DNA of 13,651 nucleotides from an uncultured Verrucomicrobiota bacterium (GTDB lineage Bacteria > Verrucomicrobiota > Verrucomicrobiae > Opitutales > Opitutaceae), in the NCBI GenBank assembly GCA_946481225.1, contig CAMLNJ010000022.1:1-13651 (forward strand). The letters are read 5' to 3'. Numbering within the stretch: position 1 is the first letter of the stretch; each line of letters opens with the position of its first letter. Shown here piece by piece: positions 13,625 through 13,651 of this stretch. The notes under the pieces were generated by a model. It did no database searches. It was given only the letters and a program-made list of their open reading frames with translations, and had not been told where the DNA came from. The position numbers were made by a program, and so were the translations under genes.

Positions 13625-13651
13625 GGTGTGATCGGGTTGAGTTGAGGGTTC

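Overview
The window is GC-rich, densely coding chromosomal DNA from a Gram-negative-type bacterium. It most likely comes from the Verrucomicrobiota, near Opitutaceae. The clues are a small lipoprotein with an SLA1-homology (SHD1) domain, a domain common in Verrucomicrobiota and Planctomycetota; start sites that almost never carry a Shine-Dalgarno sequence but in three cases share an AACCC-type leader; and long palindromic intergenic repeats. The taxonomic placement is an inference. I see no rRNA, tRNA, CRISPR array, phage gene or transposase.

Layout, left to right. (1) The 3' part of an unrecognised gene (3-1154) is followed by a rightward run: dprA (DNA uptake and recombination), a DUF2937 membrane protein, a panE-type ketopantoate reductase, and a small COG4551-type protein tyrosine phosphatase whose ATG overlaps the panE stop (ATGA). 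(2) After about 180 bp without a gene comes a 765-residue DUF3857/transglutaminase-like protein with one C-terminal membrane anchor. (3) Convergent to it is a leftward group: two membrane proteins that look like divergent paralogues of each other (8666-7959 and 7931-7200), then queD (7132-6779). (4) An EamA/DMT-type permease is divergent from that group across a 122-bp spacer. Next is a glycine-zipper/PRC-barrel/DUF2382 stress-type protein. (5) A roughly 300-bp intergenic island (10901-11196) holds an almost perfect 38-bp palindrome, a tandem 11-mer and a run of 9-bp tandem units. It runs into the 3' end of a leftward CPA1-type cation/proton antiporter, whose last codons form a GC-rich hairpin. 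(6) A 171-bp divergent spacer with a nested inverted-repeat structure separates the antiporter from the SHD1 lipoprotein. A convergent VOC/PhnB-like gene closes the window.

Most genes are ordinary metabolic, envelope or competence genes with recognisable families, and I found no defence system or biosynthetic cluster. The less ordinary signals are: the paired paralogous membrane proteins with a shared C-terminal LRP-hydrophobic-hydrophobic-G motif; the apparently cytosol-facing, tail-anchored transglutaminase-like protein; the fusion of a glycine zipper to PRC-barrel and DUF2382; the AACCC-type leaders; and the non-coding repeats and structured spacers. All database-level statements here are from memory and unsearched.
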